Source of the DNA: Lasiosphaeria ovina
Lineage: Eukaryota; Ascomycota; Sordariomycetes; Sordariales; Lasiosphaeriaceae
DNA: 64,000 nucleotides
NCBI GenBank assembly: GCA_033439765.1
Contig: JAULSN010000002.1
Location: 6,386,001 to 6,450,000, forward strand
Direction: 5' to 3'
Both the position numbers and the translations under genes were made by a program. Shown here in pieces: positions 27,077-38,893 of this stretch. Each line of letters opens with the position of its first letter. The first letter of the stretch is position 1. The notes beneath the pieces were generated by a model. The model was not told the DNA's origin. It saw nothing but the letters and a program-made list of their open reading frames with translations, and did not search any database.

Positions 27077-28111
27077 ATGTCGCCATCCCCCCTCGAAGCA
27101 ACCTTCATCAAAACCCTCCACCACAAGCCGTACGCAGCCATCTCGCCGCTGCGCCCCGAGCTAAGCCAAGCTGGGCGGACCGTACTGGTATCAGGCGGCT
27201 CGGCGGGGATCGGCTTCGCTACGGCGCGAGCCTTCGTGCAGGCCAAAGCGGCACGCGTCATCGTCACAGGGCGCCGCCCCGCGCTGGTGGCCGAAGCCGC
27301 CGCCAAGCTCGCGGCCGAGGCATCCCCTGCCACTACCGTGAGTGGGATCGCGACCGACTCGTCGAGCCTGGCCGACACGGAGGCGCTGTGGGCGCAGTTC
27401 GCCGCGGACGGCGTCGTCGTCGACGTGCTCGTGCTCAGCGCGGCCGCCGTCGGCGAGCCCACGCCGCTGCTGCGGGCGCCGCTGGCGGGCGTGTGGGCCG
27501 CCTACGAGACCAACGTGCGCGCGCTGCTCGACTACGCGCAGCGCTTTGCCGCGCAGGCGGGGCAGGGGCACGGGAAGAAGGTAATTAGAGCATTATCTCC
27601 AACTACATCCTTGACGACAGACGGACAATGCTGACCCTCGCAGTACCTCGTCAACATCTCGACGTCAGCAATCCACAACTTTGACACGCAGGGCGAGGTG
27701 ATGCCGGCGTACGGCATCACCAAGAGCGCCGGCACGGTGCTGCTACAGCGCGCAGCGCAGGACGTGGCCGCCGCCGAGCTGCAAATCGTCAGCTTCCACC
27801 CGGGCGGCGTGCTGACGCAGGCGGCGCGCGACGCCGGGTATGACGAGTCTTCGATCGCGTGGGACGACGGTAAGTTGCTTTTTTTCCGTCATTCTTTCGG
27901 GTACTGTTGCTGTTGCTGATGAGAAGTAGAGAACCTCCCGGGCCAATGGGCCGTCTGGGCCGCGACCGACGAGGCGGGTTTTCTGCACGGCCGGTACGTG
28001 GCTGCGTGGTGGGACGTCGACGAGCTCAAGACTGGAGAGGTTGCCAAGCGCATTGCTGCGGGCGAGCCGACGTTCCTCAGGGTCGGCGTTGTCGGTTTGG
28101 CTCCTCAGTGA
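27077..28111 (+). CDS. Short-chain dehydrogenase/reductase (3 exons, 303 aa)
   Basis: Exons are 27077-27580, 27644-27869 and 27930-28111; phases 0 and 1 join correctly. The nucleotide-binding motif is VLVSGGSAGIGFA (about residues 37-49), with Ser-Gly replacing the usual Thr-Gly, which is common in this fungal subgroup. The catalytic Ser lies in NISTSAIH (about 172-179) and the YxxxK is Tyr191/Lys195 (PAYGITKSAG). The C-terminal PGGVLTQAARDAGYDE and a Trp-rich segment (GQWAVWAATDEAGFLHGRYV) are typical of a family of uncharacterised fungal SDRs of about 300 residues. An N-terminal extension of 30 residues precedes the Rossmann fold. It is cytosolic and NAD(P)-dependent; the substrate is unknown. 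It is divergently transcribed from the Zn2Cys6 regulator. Confidence 0.9.
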
Positions 28112-28930
28112 GTTCAATATGAGGGGTGAGACGTTAATGAGTATGGAATTTGAGAAACATGTGGATGACTATCTTGGGGGCAATATCATAAGATTCAATT
28201 TGACGGTCCATCTCTCTCAAAGGCTCTGGAAAGAAAAGCCCAAGATGAGTGAGAATGGTCTCATCCGGACCAGGAGCCAATCAGAAGCAGTGAGAAAGAG
28301 CAGTGAGAAAGGGGAAAGGGTGTTTGCATCGCGCCAAAGAATAGGATAATTAAGACAGAAAGACGTAACGGCAAGGTTGCTAATTATACAACAGCCAATT
28401 ACGTAGTAGCAGCACAGGATTCTCTTGCGTCGGACGCCATCAATGTCTCACCCACCGCAGCGGCTCTCACAGATAGCCGCCAACCGACTGCCGCGCCGTG
28501 AAGCTTGGTCATCGGCAGCGCCAGCTTTAGCCGGGCGGGCAGCGGGAACACCCATTTAAACATCCCGGGGGTTTCGGTTCGAGGGACTACTCTAATTAAT
28601 TGAGCTTGTCTATTGTCTTGTCCACGAGGCCTTCGCTATAGCAGCCCGACGCAGCGAACGGCGCCGGGCAGGCGCCGAGAGGGCAGGTATTTAAGTGTGA
28701 GTCCGCCCGCTGCGGACCTGTTTCGGACTTTTGAACGCAGGAGGGGCGAGTTTAGACTTCTTCAAGTAGACATTTGCGCCGAGCGCCTGTCTGAGACAAG
28801 ACATTCGGTTGTCTTACAGGCAGCAAGAAACCGAAACAGCCCCAGAATATTTACGTACACCCTGCGCCGCTGCCAAATCAGTCCCGGGTACCTGGCGCCA
28901 AAAAAACAGCACCTCACCCCCTTCGTCAGA
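28112..28930. other. Intergenic region before the secreted-protein gene
   Basis: 820 bp with no convincing ORF. TATTTAA at 28687-28693 lies about 240 bases before the next ATG and could serve as its TATA element. Confidence 0.45.
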
Positions 28931-29836
28931 ATGCCACGGATATCATCACCAAGCCTACGGCTCGTAGCTGTCGTGCTAGCATGCAGCAGCAGTCTCGCGC
29001 GCGGCGCCGCTCTGCCCGACTCGCCCAGCCAGCTCCAACGGACAGACATTATTAGCAATGAACAAGCGGCGCCACCCGCTTCCAGCGCAGCAGCACCTAA
29101 CAGCATCGCAACAACGTGCTTGGCTGCGAGCGCGGTGCAGACCGGCAGCCAGTACACGGGGCTGGAGAGCGGGACGCCGGGGATCCGGGCGGGGCTGACG
29201 AACTCGTCGACGTGCGTCTCTATATTTATCACTGCAAATCTCTGACCGAAGGCAATGAACCACTGACTGACCACACTCACCCACAGCGACGCGGCAAACT
29301 TCATCAACTTCTGCGCGGGGCAGACACTAACCAACGGGCGGCAGAACGGCAACGGGTCGTGCAACGGGATCCCGATGGGGCGGCTGCCGGCGGCAGACAA
29401 CATGATCTCGGCGCTGATCACGGCGCCGCAGCCGGGCGACGCGGTAACCGCGCACGCAACATTCACAGTACGCATCCAGACGCGCAACCTGCGAGCGGGG
29501 TTCCTGGCGAACCCGGGCGCGACGTACTACTCGGCGCCGCAGGATCTCGACGAGCGCGGGCGCGTGCTCGGGCACTGCCACGTCGTCATCCAGGACATTG
29601 GCAGCCTGCGCGCGACGGCCGCGCCGGACCCGGCGGCGTTTGTTTTCTTCACTGGTGTGGATGATGCGGGCGATGGCGAGGGTCTGTTGCAGGCTGCGGT
29701 CCCCGGCGGGCTGCCTCCGGGCGCGTACCGCGTGTGCTCCATGATTGCGGCGCGCAACCACCAGCCCGTCACCATGCCGGTTGCGCAGCGCGGCGCGCAG
29801 GACGATTGTACCAAGTTTGAGGTTGTGGGGAGTTGA
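28931..29836 (+). CDS. Conserved secreted fungal protein of unknown function (2 exons, 276 aa)
   Basis: Exons are 28931-29211 and 29287-29836 (phase 2). A signal peptide covers about residues 1-26 (LRLVAVVLACSSSLARGAA). The mature chain begins with a Ser/Ala/Pro-rich stretch, then a compact domain with motifs that recur across fungi: FINFCAGQTLTNG, CNGIPMGRLPAADNMISAL, NPGATYYSAPQDLD, VLGHCHVVIQDIG, PDPAAFVFFTGVDDAG, YRVCSMIAARNHQPV and AQRGAQDDCTKF. I recognise this as a widespread family of fungal secreted proteins, sometimes mis-annotated as ribosomal protein S17. The four to five cysteines probably form disulfides. The role is unknown; cell-wall association or host and substrate interaction is a guess from secretion only. 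Confidence 0.85.
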
Positions 29837-29981
29837 AGATGTGGGATGCATTTCGGATAGGAAATGCGGGGAAAAATTGAATCACCAAAAGTTAATGGAA
29901 ACTCAAATGGAGACTCAGAGAGAAAGATAAATCGCTGACTAGCAAGTACAAATAAAAATGGTGGGTTGAGGTGAATAAAGC

Positions 29982-29987
29982 AAAAAA
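29982..29987 (-). terminator. Pol III terminator of tRNA-Asp copy 2
   Basis: A T6 run on the minus strand begins nine bases after the tRNA 3' end. Confidence 0.75.
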
Positions 29988-29995
29988 GAATAGAT

Positions 29996-30083
29996 CTCTC
30001 CCGCCGGGAATTGAACCCGGGTCCCGAGCGTAGTCTTCTGTAAAGTTGACAAGCTCATATACTGACCACTATACTACGGAAGA
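29996..30083 (-). tRNA. tRNA-Asp(GTC) with a 16-nt intron
   Basis: Acceptor, D-arm, anticodon and T-arm bases are identical to tRNA-Asp copy 1. The intron after A37 is 16 nt, A-rich (ACTTTACAGAAGACTA) and unrelated to the 20-nt intron of copy 1. The mature length is 72 nt. Confidence 0.93.
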
Positions 30084-30622
30084 TTTGTTGGTGTGGGCAC
30101 CAACCGTAGTGAGGAATTGTTGAGGGTTTGTGGCGCTAATGTGCCCTATCAGCCCGACCGGACCCACCTGTAATTCCAGACTTCATTCACATGCGTCACA
30201 CCACAACCCATCTATCCATGTGCTGCAGCCAAACTAAAAAGACCTTCTTTCAATCTGCAAAACTCATTAATTACAGACTAGGCGAGATGGATGGCGAATC
30301 TCACTGCATGCTCATTTGACACTGTATATATCGGCCAAGGTTTCCACTGAAGAGAGCGTCCCTTTTGAGAATAACTCACTCCGCACATTCCCCAAGAGCT
30401 TGACTTCCAAATCCACCTGATCGACAAAAGACATCATGATTTAAACTACCACTAGTCTCATCTAATCTAATTTCTGCGATTTAATCTACACGCTCTAATT
30501 ACTCTCCCCCCGATACGCCCCAAGCCAGATCCATCTCTCAAAAAGCCATCAGTCATCACCTCTCACCCCAGCCCTCGCCACAAGCCGACGTATTTTTCAA
30601 GTTTTTTTCTTATTCCAGAACA

Positions 30623-32258
30623 TCACGCCCAGGCGCCCACCAAACTCATGCAGATGGCGCCCATCAACACCAGCACGCAGGCGACGACGCGGCGGCGGCC
30701 GCGCAGCGTGGCCCAGCTGTGGTCGCTGAGAAAGTCCTCGGCCAGCAGCTCGATGAGCGCGGCAAACACCAGCAGGCCCGACGACACGGCGTTCATAGTG
30801 CCGACGAGGATCAGCCCAAACTCCGAGTCGGGGCTGTACAGGCTGTGCGTGGCCAGCCCGATGGCCTGGCCGAGCGGTGTTCTAGGCAATAGTCAGCGGT
30901 GCGCCTTTGGGTTGTCATGTCATTGAGAGAAGGTGCCTTACGTGCATCCGTACGCCAGCACCATGAGCCACGGCTGCAGCGTCTTGCCGGGCCACGCAAT
31001 CGAGGCGATGCGAGCGCCGAGCGCGAGACCTTCAAACGTTTCTGCAAAGTCCCCAAGTCAGTCGTGCATCTTAGCCCTACAGCGGAGAGCCAACTTACGA
31101 TGAAAGGCAATGGCAATCAGCAACACCACAAAGTTGCTGCCAACCGCCACGCTGAGCGCCATGCCGATGAAGACGCTGTGGAACAGGATGCCCACCTCGA
31201 GCAATATGCACTGCAGGATGCTCTTCTTGTGCAGCTGCTCGGCCGTCAGCCCGCGGCTCTGCGACTCCTCGCCCATCGCGTTGTTGAGGTGGTGGGCCGG
31301 GGCAATGCTGCTGTCACGGCTGCTGCTGCTGATGCTGCTGCTGCTGCTGCTTTCCACGGGCCGCGGGTGCTGTCCCCGCGCCACGGCAGCCACGACGCTG
31401 GCGTGACCGCCGCAGAGACCGCCGCCGCCAGCTGGCACGGCAGTGACGTGGGTCAAATTCGTCTGCATCTTCGACTCGGCGCTGCCGTCGCCAAGCTGCT
31501 CGTCCCGCGGCGCGGCGGCGGCAGGACGAGGCGTGAACTGGCGCACGGGGCTGAAGACCATCTCGATGACCGCCACAAAAAAGATGCCAAACAGGGCGAT
31601 GGCGCCGGGAATGGCCGGGTACTTTGTGGTCCAGAAGCTCGACAAGCAGTCGTTGTTGAGCGAGGCGAAGGCCGTGGGGAGCAGGTGCACAAAAGCCGTA
31701 GCCAGCAGGATGCCGGTGCCGAAGTGCCGCACGCCGAACAGGAACGGCTCCGGGATGCGGAGCACGGGGAACCGCGTCGCCAGCAGCGGCGTCGCGCACG
31801 CCAGGCTCGACACGCCCAGGATGATGAGCAGCGCGCCGACGTGCAGCGGCACGTTGTACTCGCTGGCGATGACACCGTTCGCGGCGCATGCACCGGCGCG
31901 TTTCACAGCGCGATGCAGCGTGTGTTCTGCTGCTGCACTGCGTGTAAGCGTTGTTCTTGGACCAACCTCGAAAGCACACGCACATGTGCAGACGAACTTG
32001 AAGCCAGAGAGCGAATGGGAGCTCACCTTTCGCTGCAACCTGAGTCGCCGGCATCGTAGAAGACGAAGAAAAGACGGCAAGCAACGGCCCGGCCATGTTG
32101 AGCACCGTCGACGCAACGAGGACCGAGGCAATCCACGCAGCCCAGCCCCAGAGCCAATGGCGGGGCTTGGAAGCGGTCGACGCAAAGGACAGACGAGCCT
32201 GACTACTACCACCAAGCATCATCTTCCGAGACGCAACGAGCGGCACTGGACAAGGCAT
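30623..32258 (-). CDS. ZIP-family divalent metal transporter (4 exons, 474 aa)
   Basis: Minus-strand exons are 32258-32027, 31932-31099, 31041-30942 and 30881-30623; phases 1, 1 and 2 fit. The ZIP signature is intact across an exon junction: HSVFIGMALSVAVG in one helix, then IAIAFHQTFEGLALG, whose His and Glu residues line the metal path of Zn(II)/Fe(II) transporters. Eight membrane segments are predicted: the first cluster is HVGALLIILGVSSLACATPLL and GTGILLATAFVHLLPTAF, the last is VVACVLVLMGAICMSLVGAW. The loop between helices 3 and 4 is long, with a Ser-rich tract and HHLNN, as expected for the His-rich regulatory loop. It is probably plasma-membrane or vacuolar and imports zinc. The 77-residue N-terminal exon is hydrophobic and variable; its start, or Met13, is tentative. 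The acceptor of intron 1 sits in a CAGCAGCAG run. Confidence 0.88.
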
Positions 32259-34055
32259 TGTGTTAATCAGATGATCTGATAGGAAACATCTCCAAGTGCA
32301 GGTCCAATCCGGGGGGGGGGGGAATCACTCACTTGTGCCGAGACAGCTGCTACCCTCAGCACGGGAGCGGGTTTCGCAGCCGCCACGCGCCATTATTAGC
32401 TCGGCTCGGCTCTTGTCAGAAAAGTAAAATCCGGGCCCGGCAATGCCTAGGCCGTGGCCGGGCTGGGCTGTGGCGCTGGACATGCCGTTGAGCTTTTGGC
32501 ACGTCGTGAGGTCGGGGGCGAGTAACGGCGACAACTGGGTCCATGTGTGGGGTGGTGGTGCGCCGAACAGTCACAGTCGTCGTCGTCGTCTTGGGTCTGG
32601 GTCCTCAACAGCCGATTCATTAGGGGTTAGCGGAGGTGAGTTGTTGAGCAAGCGGGCCGGGGCTGCGTTGGCCGTGTTTATTCCTGACATTCCAGGGGGG
32701 GAGCGCTGATATCTGATGGAGGCGTAGTTGGGCCAAAAAAGAGATTCCGGGGAAGTTTAAAACATGAGAGCAATGACGTGAAGAGTTTGAGGTTCGGCCC
32801 AAATTTGCAGCCAGTTGTGGGGCTAGCCTGGGCCTCGATCCTCCCCGGAGCCAAGCCTGACACGAGCGCTGGATTCGCCCCTGGTGGCGCTTGCGGAGCA
32901 CTGACAGGGGTGGAGCGACGGCTATGTCGACCAGCTTTCGGGAACTTGCGGAAAGTCTACAGTCCAGAGTTGGCCTTTTCTCGTTTTACGTAATGTAACG
33001 TAATTAACTGAAAATGCCAAGGACGGCAATGTCTTGTGTTGTGTTTGAGTCTAGCTTTTTGTGTCGGTCTGTTGTTGCCGCTCGGGTGGTAATCACGCTT
33101 CAAACCAACGATGAACGAACGGACTCTGTTGGTCCCCAGGGCCTTCTTGGATTATGTTCTACAGATATCTGATATACACCTTAATATCAAGTGCTTTTTC
33201 CATTTGTGTTTTCTTTTAACTACACTCAGCATTGTATAGCGATGGGTAAGATTAACAAAGTGGTAGTTTAATGGTGCCATTGCTCTCATGTAATGAGGCA
33301 TGAAATCCACCTGATTATGACTTATAGGAGCTGCTGGTGGAAAGTGGAAGAAAATGAATAGAGAATAATAGAAAAGACAATGAGAGAATAAACATCCTTG
33401 CGTCATTAGAGGATTAAGTAGGTATTTAATCGGGGGCGCTAAATGAACCTCTCATCAAAGCGATAGAAAATAATGGAACAGAGAAAAGATGCCGTACGAA
33501 CATGCCGCCAGCCACCACCTGTGACACTTGAGCGAAATGACTCTCTCTCCTTCACCGCTCTGTTCATGCAAATCCCAGCTGCTCCACTGTTTGAAGTATG
33601 CTAATTACTTTCGGTTCTTGTTCTCCTCTTTTGATGCACGTATCATTTCTCGTGAGTGCCTCTGTCGCGGACTTTCACCTCACTACTCCCCCCTGCACCA
33701 GATCGGTTCTGGTCTGCTCGACGTCCAGGTATGAATGGTATTGGTCCGTGAAAATGCGCCATCTAGTACGCCTTGTGGCTTGCGCCGGCAGACATTTTGG
33801 GAGCTGGCGAGCTGCATCCGCTTCGAATCGCTGCCTGGGTTCTCGCTAATGAGACCGCCGGTTAATGACCGGTATACATGGAACTCAAACGAGTTGTTTT
33901 CGCTCGTCCAGCCAGCCAGACCGCCCGGCTCCGCCACACTCGTGTCCCTACTTCTCCGAGTCCTGCTTGAGCCTACTCTTTGTCTCTTCTCTTAACTACC
34001 AACGAAGCGACAGCGCAGCTCACCACGATTTATGTCTTTACCAGTTTAGCCCGCG
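32259..34055. other. Gene-poor region upstream of ZIP and the NLR-type gene
   Basis: 1.8 kb. It contains the ZIP promoter and a G12 tract at 32311-32322. From 33000 on it is AT-rich with no coding signal. ORFs near 33500-34000 run into the next gene in a different frame and look like shadows. Confidence 0.5.
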
Positions 34056-35343
34056 ATGGACCTTCCCAGCGCAGCAGCGAGCGTCGCGGGCCTGGTCGGT
34101 CTTACAGCGCAGATCGCGACGTCAATCAAGCAGCTGCACGACTTTTGGTCCTTGGTCGCCGACGCGCTGGTGTCTCTGCGGGAGACTCGCATCGCGGTTC
34201 TTTCGCTCGCGAACAGCACGGCGGCGCTGGAGGAGAGAATCGCCACCGAGGCGCAGAAGATCACTGCGTCGATCCTGGAATCGTGCTCTACCATCTCGCT
34301 TGTCGGCGCGATGGCGCCATCGATACAGACCACCGTCTCGAGTGCGATCGAGACCGCCATGCGGAGCCACCTGCCTCAGAAGCCATCTAGCGGCCGTGAT
34401 ACTGAGATTACGCGTCCAGGCAACACTCGGAAAGAGTCGCCGGCTTACTTCGATCAAGCAGTACAACATCCCGTTCTGGCGGTTCGAGGTCCGAACAATC
34501 CACAACAGGTGCGATGTTGTCAGTGGCGAGCGGGATCCACATGATCTCTACGCCTATTCACCTAAACCCCCCGAAACAGAGATCTTCTTCCTCTCCGCTT
34601 GGTCTACGATAATGCCGAGAGACAAGTCAACTCCTAGACCGTACCTAGAGTACCTCGGAAGGTACGAGGCGCTGGACTGGGGCGCCGAGATATACTCTTC
34701 ACCCGAGTTTACGAAAGTGTGGGAGTCCAGGTGGCTCCTCTCCATGCTTCTGCACGAACTTGTGACTCACGGTCCTAGACTGGGTCCTTCCTTTGGAAGA
34801 CGTACTACAGATGCCGTTTTTCTGAGACTTTTAAACCGCCTCAAATATCCCTATTGGCCCAAACCCCGCGTTGGGGAAGAGCGGAGAGTGACATTTACCA
34901 GCCTTTTGCTCGAGCTTTCCATGTTTCTGAAGCATGGCTGGGATCCAAGACTGGAGTTTTGCGATCACGAGACCAACTATGGCAACGCATGGGACGTTGC
35001 GTCTGCCGATCCTTCATTTACAGGCTCAGCACTAAGAGTGGCGTTGAAATTAAACGGGTGGGCACTTGTCGAGCAACAGTCTGAGACCGGTAAAGAACAT
35101 GTGCCATACGACGGTGATAAGAACGGGTATGAGCACAGCTCGGCTCCATCCCAAACGTTGCCTGGGCCAGCTGATGAGACACTCGAGGATCAGGAGGGTG
35201 AATGGGTTGGGCCTCCCCCGAATTTCTATAAAGAAGAAGGCTTTGATGATACCTTTGACGACGAGGTATTGCCAAGGGGGTGCTGCTCATCCAATGTTGG
35301 GCAAGGACGTGTTATTCGGGGAGTCCTGCCATCCCACAATTAA
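34056..35343 (+). CDS. NLR-type N-terminal domain protein without NACHT (about 412 aa; one junction uncertain)
   Basis: The N-terminal frame begins MDLPSAAASVAGLVGLTAQI and continues with a helical stretch typical of the fungal N-terminal domain found before NACHT or ankyrin modules. The rest lies in a second frame that starts around RRLTSIKQYNIPFWRFEV and runs to the stop at 35341-35343, ending in an acidic segment (DETLEDQEGEWVG). To join them a 49-nt intron at 34342-34390 (GTGCGA...TAG) works in phase, but it is close to the size limit and I see no clear branch point. A 1-bp frameshift is the alternative, which would make this a pseudogene. No ankyrin repeats or NTPase motifs follow. Many such proteins act as stand-alone or truncated partners of NLRs. 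The gene converges on the membrane-protein gene, with 94 bp between stops. Confidence 0.6.
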
Positions 35344-35437
35344 GGGGCTTTGCAAGCGATGGTGCGCAATATGGTGCGTCGTGAGGAGAAGACTTGTTTA
35401 TAAATAGCAAAGAAGCCATTACAGCCCAACTCCCTCG

Positions 35438-37439
35438 TCACCGAAGTGCCTGAGCATTCAACAACTCATCCCTGGCCGACAACCCCCACTGTTTTGCCGG
35501 CAGTCCAACATCACCAAGCCCGTCCCGCGCTGTCGTTATTGCCCTGCCCTCAAAACTCACGCTCGAAGAGCGTTTGCCCAGAAAGGCGTCCAAAACTACC
35601 CCCTTTTCCACATCCGGCGCCTTACCTAACACACCCGGACACACCCCTTCGATAACAACAAGCCCAACGTCACTACTCTGCTCCCTCCTCCTCCAACTAC
35701 AAAACAACCGCCCCACCCACGCCGGTACCCACCCGCCATTCGACGACCCATCATCCCGCTGCAAATACACGCGCAACGCATCGCGGTAGCGCACGCCGAC
35801 AGCAAACACGCACAGCAGCAGCTCCATCCCGATCCAGAGGAACGTAGCAGCCGGCCAGTCGCGCGCGATGCGCGTCGTCAGCACTTTTGCGACGGCCGGC
35901 AGCTGCGGCAGCGCGAGCGGCGCCGCGCCCCACGCCGTGTAGCAGGCGCACTGGTTGAAGATGCCGAGCTGCGTGACGACGATCAGTGTGACGACAGCGA
36001 GCGCGGCGGCGGCGTCTTTGGCAAATGTGATATTATACAGCCTGTTCTTGTTGGGGAAAAGACACGCGAGCACGAAATCACAGCCAAACATGCCCGCCCA
36101 CGCGCCCAGCAGCGCCGCCTGCGCGCCGCTGCGGCAGTCGAGCCCCGCCGGCGGCACCCCGTACGAGATGTACTGCGCGACGGCGACCGAGAGCGCGACG
36201 AACGTGGTTGCTAGTGCCATGTGCGAGGCGTGCTGGCGCATGTTTGCGCCCGTGGGAGCAAGCAGGTCCGCCCGCCACGCGTACAGGCAGCCGCTGGCGA
36301 TGCGTTGCCCGAGTTCGAGGGGCGTGCCGTTGTGCGCTGGTTCTGCTAGTTCGTCGCTGCCGCTGCTGTCTTGCTCCTCTGTGTCCTCTTCTCGGTCCTG
36401 GATTTCCTCAGTCCGCGGCAGAGGGATCGTGTCGACCATGCTACCACCACCCGCACCACCATCATTCCTCGCGAGAACCTCCTCCCAACCATCACTAACC
36501 AACCTCTCGCGCAGCGCATTAAGAATGCGCGGCGCGCTAGTCTCGGTCTGCGTAGCGCCAACGATAGCCGCAAGAAAGACAACGGGCAGCGCGTGCAGAA
36601 ACGGCGCCGACATGGCGATGGAGTAGGCCTCGACGTTGGTCCAGGCGTGCGGCTGCGGCGGCACGCCGGCCACGCGCCAGTACGCGGCGCCGATGGCGAC
36701 CACGAACGACAGCTGCGCGACGACCACGGGTAGCGCGTAGGTTGCGCGGTCCGCAGCGAGCTGTGCCGCCGCCACGGAAAAGTGTTTTGCGATTCTCGCG
36801 TCGGGTTGCCGGAGGAGCTGGTCCAGGCTGCGCTGCAGGAACGGCCGCGCGTTGGCGACGCCCCACTCGGCGTACGACACGTCGATGATAGTGAAGCGCT
36901 TCCAGAGCACGGCGGTTCTGCGCCACGGTGACGCCTTGCCGCTGTGTCGCTGGTGGGCCTCGATGCGTTGCCGGATCTCGGTGGCCCGCCGCTGGCAGGC
37001 GTCCAGCGTGGCGAGCAGCGACGCGATGGTGTTGATAGGGTTGCCGACCAGGTGCACGAGCATGAACACGTTGGTGTTGGTCCAGAGCCGAAAGGCAAAC
37101 GGCGGCCGGCTGAACTGGAAGAGCAGGGTGAGAAGCGGCAGCTTCCATGTGACCTGGAGAGTATTAATTAGCATCCGTGTTTATACCTGTGGGGATAGGG
37201 AATCTAATTACTATCCGATTCCAGATGTCTTGCTGCTCGTAAAGAGCCCATGAGCCCGTAATGGCCAAGCACACGTCGTGTGTGAGGGACAGATACGTCT
37301 CGCTACCGGCCTGGCCTTGCTGGAGGTATGGACTCTGCAGGGGGTCGGTGCTGTTCTGTATGACCTCCTGGAGGAAGTTGAAGAGGGCCGGAAAGTCAAA
37401 CCCGACATAGCGGAGCGTGACATTGTCCATGGTGGACAA
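35438..37439 (-). CDS. Fungal polytopic membrane protein of unknown function (2 exons, 647 aa)
   Basis: Exons are 37439-37212 and 37153-35438 (phase 0). The intron has a good branch-point match (TGCTAAT) about 15 bases before CTCCAG. The N-terminal 76 residues look soluble (VTLRYVGFDFPALFNFLQE, LTHDVCLAITGSWALYEQQDIW). At least six hydrophobic helices follow, among them FMLVHLVGNPINTIASLLA, VVVAQLSFVVAIGAAY, APFLHALPVVFLAAIVGA, MALATTFVALSVAVAQYI, ALLGAWAGMFGCDFVLACL, AAALAVVTLIVVTQLGIF and FLWIGMELLLCVFAVGV. An acidic Glu/Asp loop (about residues 335-355) and a cytosolic-looking C-terminus with CSWRRRE follow. I do not recognise the family. It could be a transporter-like or sensor-like protein. 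No transport motif or ATPase is visible. Confidence 0.75.
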
Positions 37440-38893
37440 AGTTGCAAGCCCAAATCATCATCACCCTCGAAATCAGGGGTGAGAAATCGGCCACCGAGCT
37501 GCTCATATTATACCACTCGAAATCTAGAACTAGTCCTGATATGGCGCGTGTTGTTTGATGCGCATTTGTCAGGCGCATTGACATTCAGCCCTGCGCCCCT
37601 TGCTTTCTGGCTGCAAAGCCACCCAATACCACGATATATTAGCTACCGAAAGCCGCCTACGCCAACCAGTTCTGGCCTACGAGAGAGTGGCTCAGCCACC
37701 GTTCTTGAGGGCTACTAGGTCTAGCGCTCAAACTGAAGCGCCCAGCCCCCGCCCATGTTAGGAATCAGAAAATCGGCGAGCTTCTTTCCGTTTTCTTATC
37801 AACCAAATTCCCGTCTCAGACTCGCTCGAACCTAATCTGGTTTCAATTGCGGACAAATCGCAATATCGTTTCATAGTCCGATTTGTATTTCCATCACTAA
37901 TTAACAACATAAATCATATTTATCCATGACAAGACCTGGAGAATAAGAACCAGCTCGGTGAGTCACCGAAAGTCGGCTTGTCATGAATGAACAAGTGAGT
38001 GGGCTGGTGGGTATCAAGGTGGCGAACATGCGGCTCAAAGGCTTGTCTATTATCTCACTCGCCTTCTTCCATCTGACTCAAACGCCAACCAATATTATTG
38101 CTCGATAACAGGGGAGCCAAAGCACACGTCAAGTCATAAACCTAAGACCTTAGCACCGACTTGCACCCTCCTTCGCAACCTCAGCAGGGCCACCCCGAGC
38201 ATCACCCCGGCCATCAATAGAATGTGCGAATGCGTCTCGATTCCACGTGCGCGGACAGTTAAGCAGTCACGAACCAAGCCAAGCCGACACTACCTAGGTA
38301 CTTACATAAGTAATCCACGAGCCGAGTCACGGGTGGCAAGAGGCGGCGATGCCAAATGTGAGTCACGACCTGACAGACAGACTGTGCTGTCGGACTGTCA
38401 CCCCGAGTAGTGCTACCAATGCGGCAAGAAGAATCAGTCGGTAGGCTAACGAGACAGGCGACAAAATCTCGAGCAACTTGACCATCAGACCAACAGAGGG
38501 ACATCTGAAGCCGCAATGACAACTTACCTGGATTGAGTCGACACCTGGTTACAGGACAGGACATGACAGGACAGGACATGACAGGACAGGACAGGGCAGC
38601 ACAGACATCACGAGAACCCACCTCATCACAAACGGCAAGTCCTGAGCGAATGCTTTTTAACGCAGTACCTAGTAAATATGCCCGCTGAGAGTCCAGACCA
38701 AAGCAGTTCCCAAACGACAGACACCGGCAAATATGCTTCATGTGCAGATGCAGAATGTGGATGGCAGAATGCAGATGCAGCCCAGTCAAGTCCGCTTGTC
38801 TTTGAAAACGCCCGGCAAAAATGCGACCAATGCGAAGCTCTTATCCCAGCCAATCACTTGTTCCCATAGCCAGTACGCCAATCAACCGGACCT
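37440..38893. other. Intergenic region between the membrane-protein and BCS1-like genes
   Basis: 1.45 kb with an AT-rich centre (37800-38150) and a 15-bp tandem repeat on the right. No gene is supported. Confidence 0.5.
38551..38597. repeat. 15-bp tandem repeat ACAGGACAGGACATG
   Basis: Three units (the last diverged), each built from ACAGG pentamers, about 300 bp past the stop codon of the BCS1-like gene. The region has no coding role. Confidence 0.8.

Larger units (their letters stand above)
29837..30622. other. Intergenic region with the second tRNA-Asp
   Basis: 790 bp between the secreted-protein gene and the 3' end of the ZIP gene. Apart from the tRNA, only AT-rich DNA with no coding signal. 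Confidence 0.55.

Noticed and set aside
20048..28111. The two SDRs, the regulator and the secreted proteins as a biosynthetic cluster
   Set aside because: No core synthase (PKS, NRPS or terpene cyclase), no P450 and no efflux pump are present, and housekeeping tRNAs lie between the genes.
30899..32059. 386-codon ORF on the plus strand
   Set aside because: Antisense of the ZIP transporter exons; no family resemblance.
38551..38597. Short direct repeats as a possible CRISPR-like array
   Set aside because: There are no unique spacers between units; it is a simple tandem repeat in a fungal genome.
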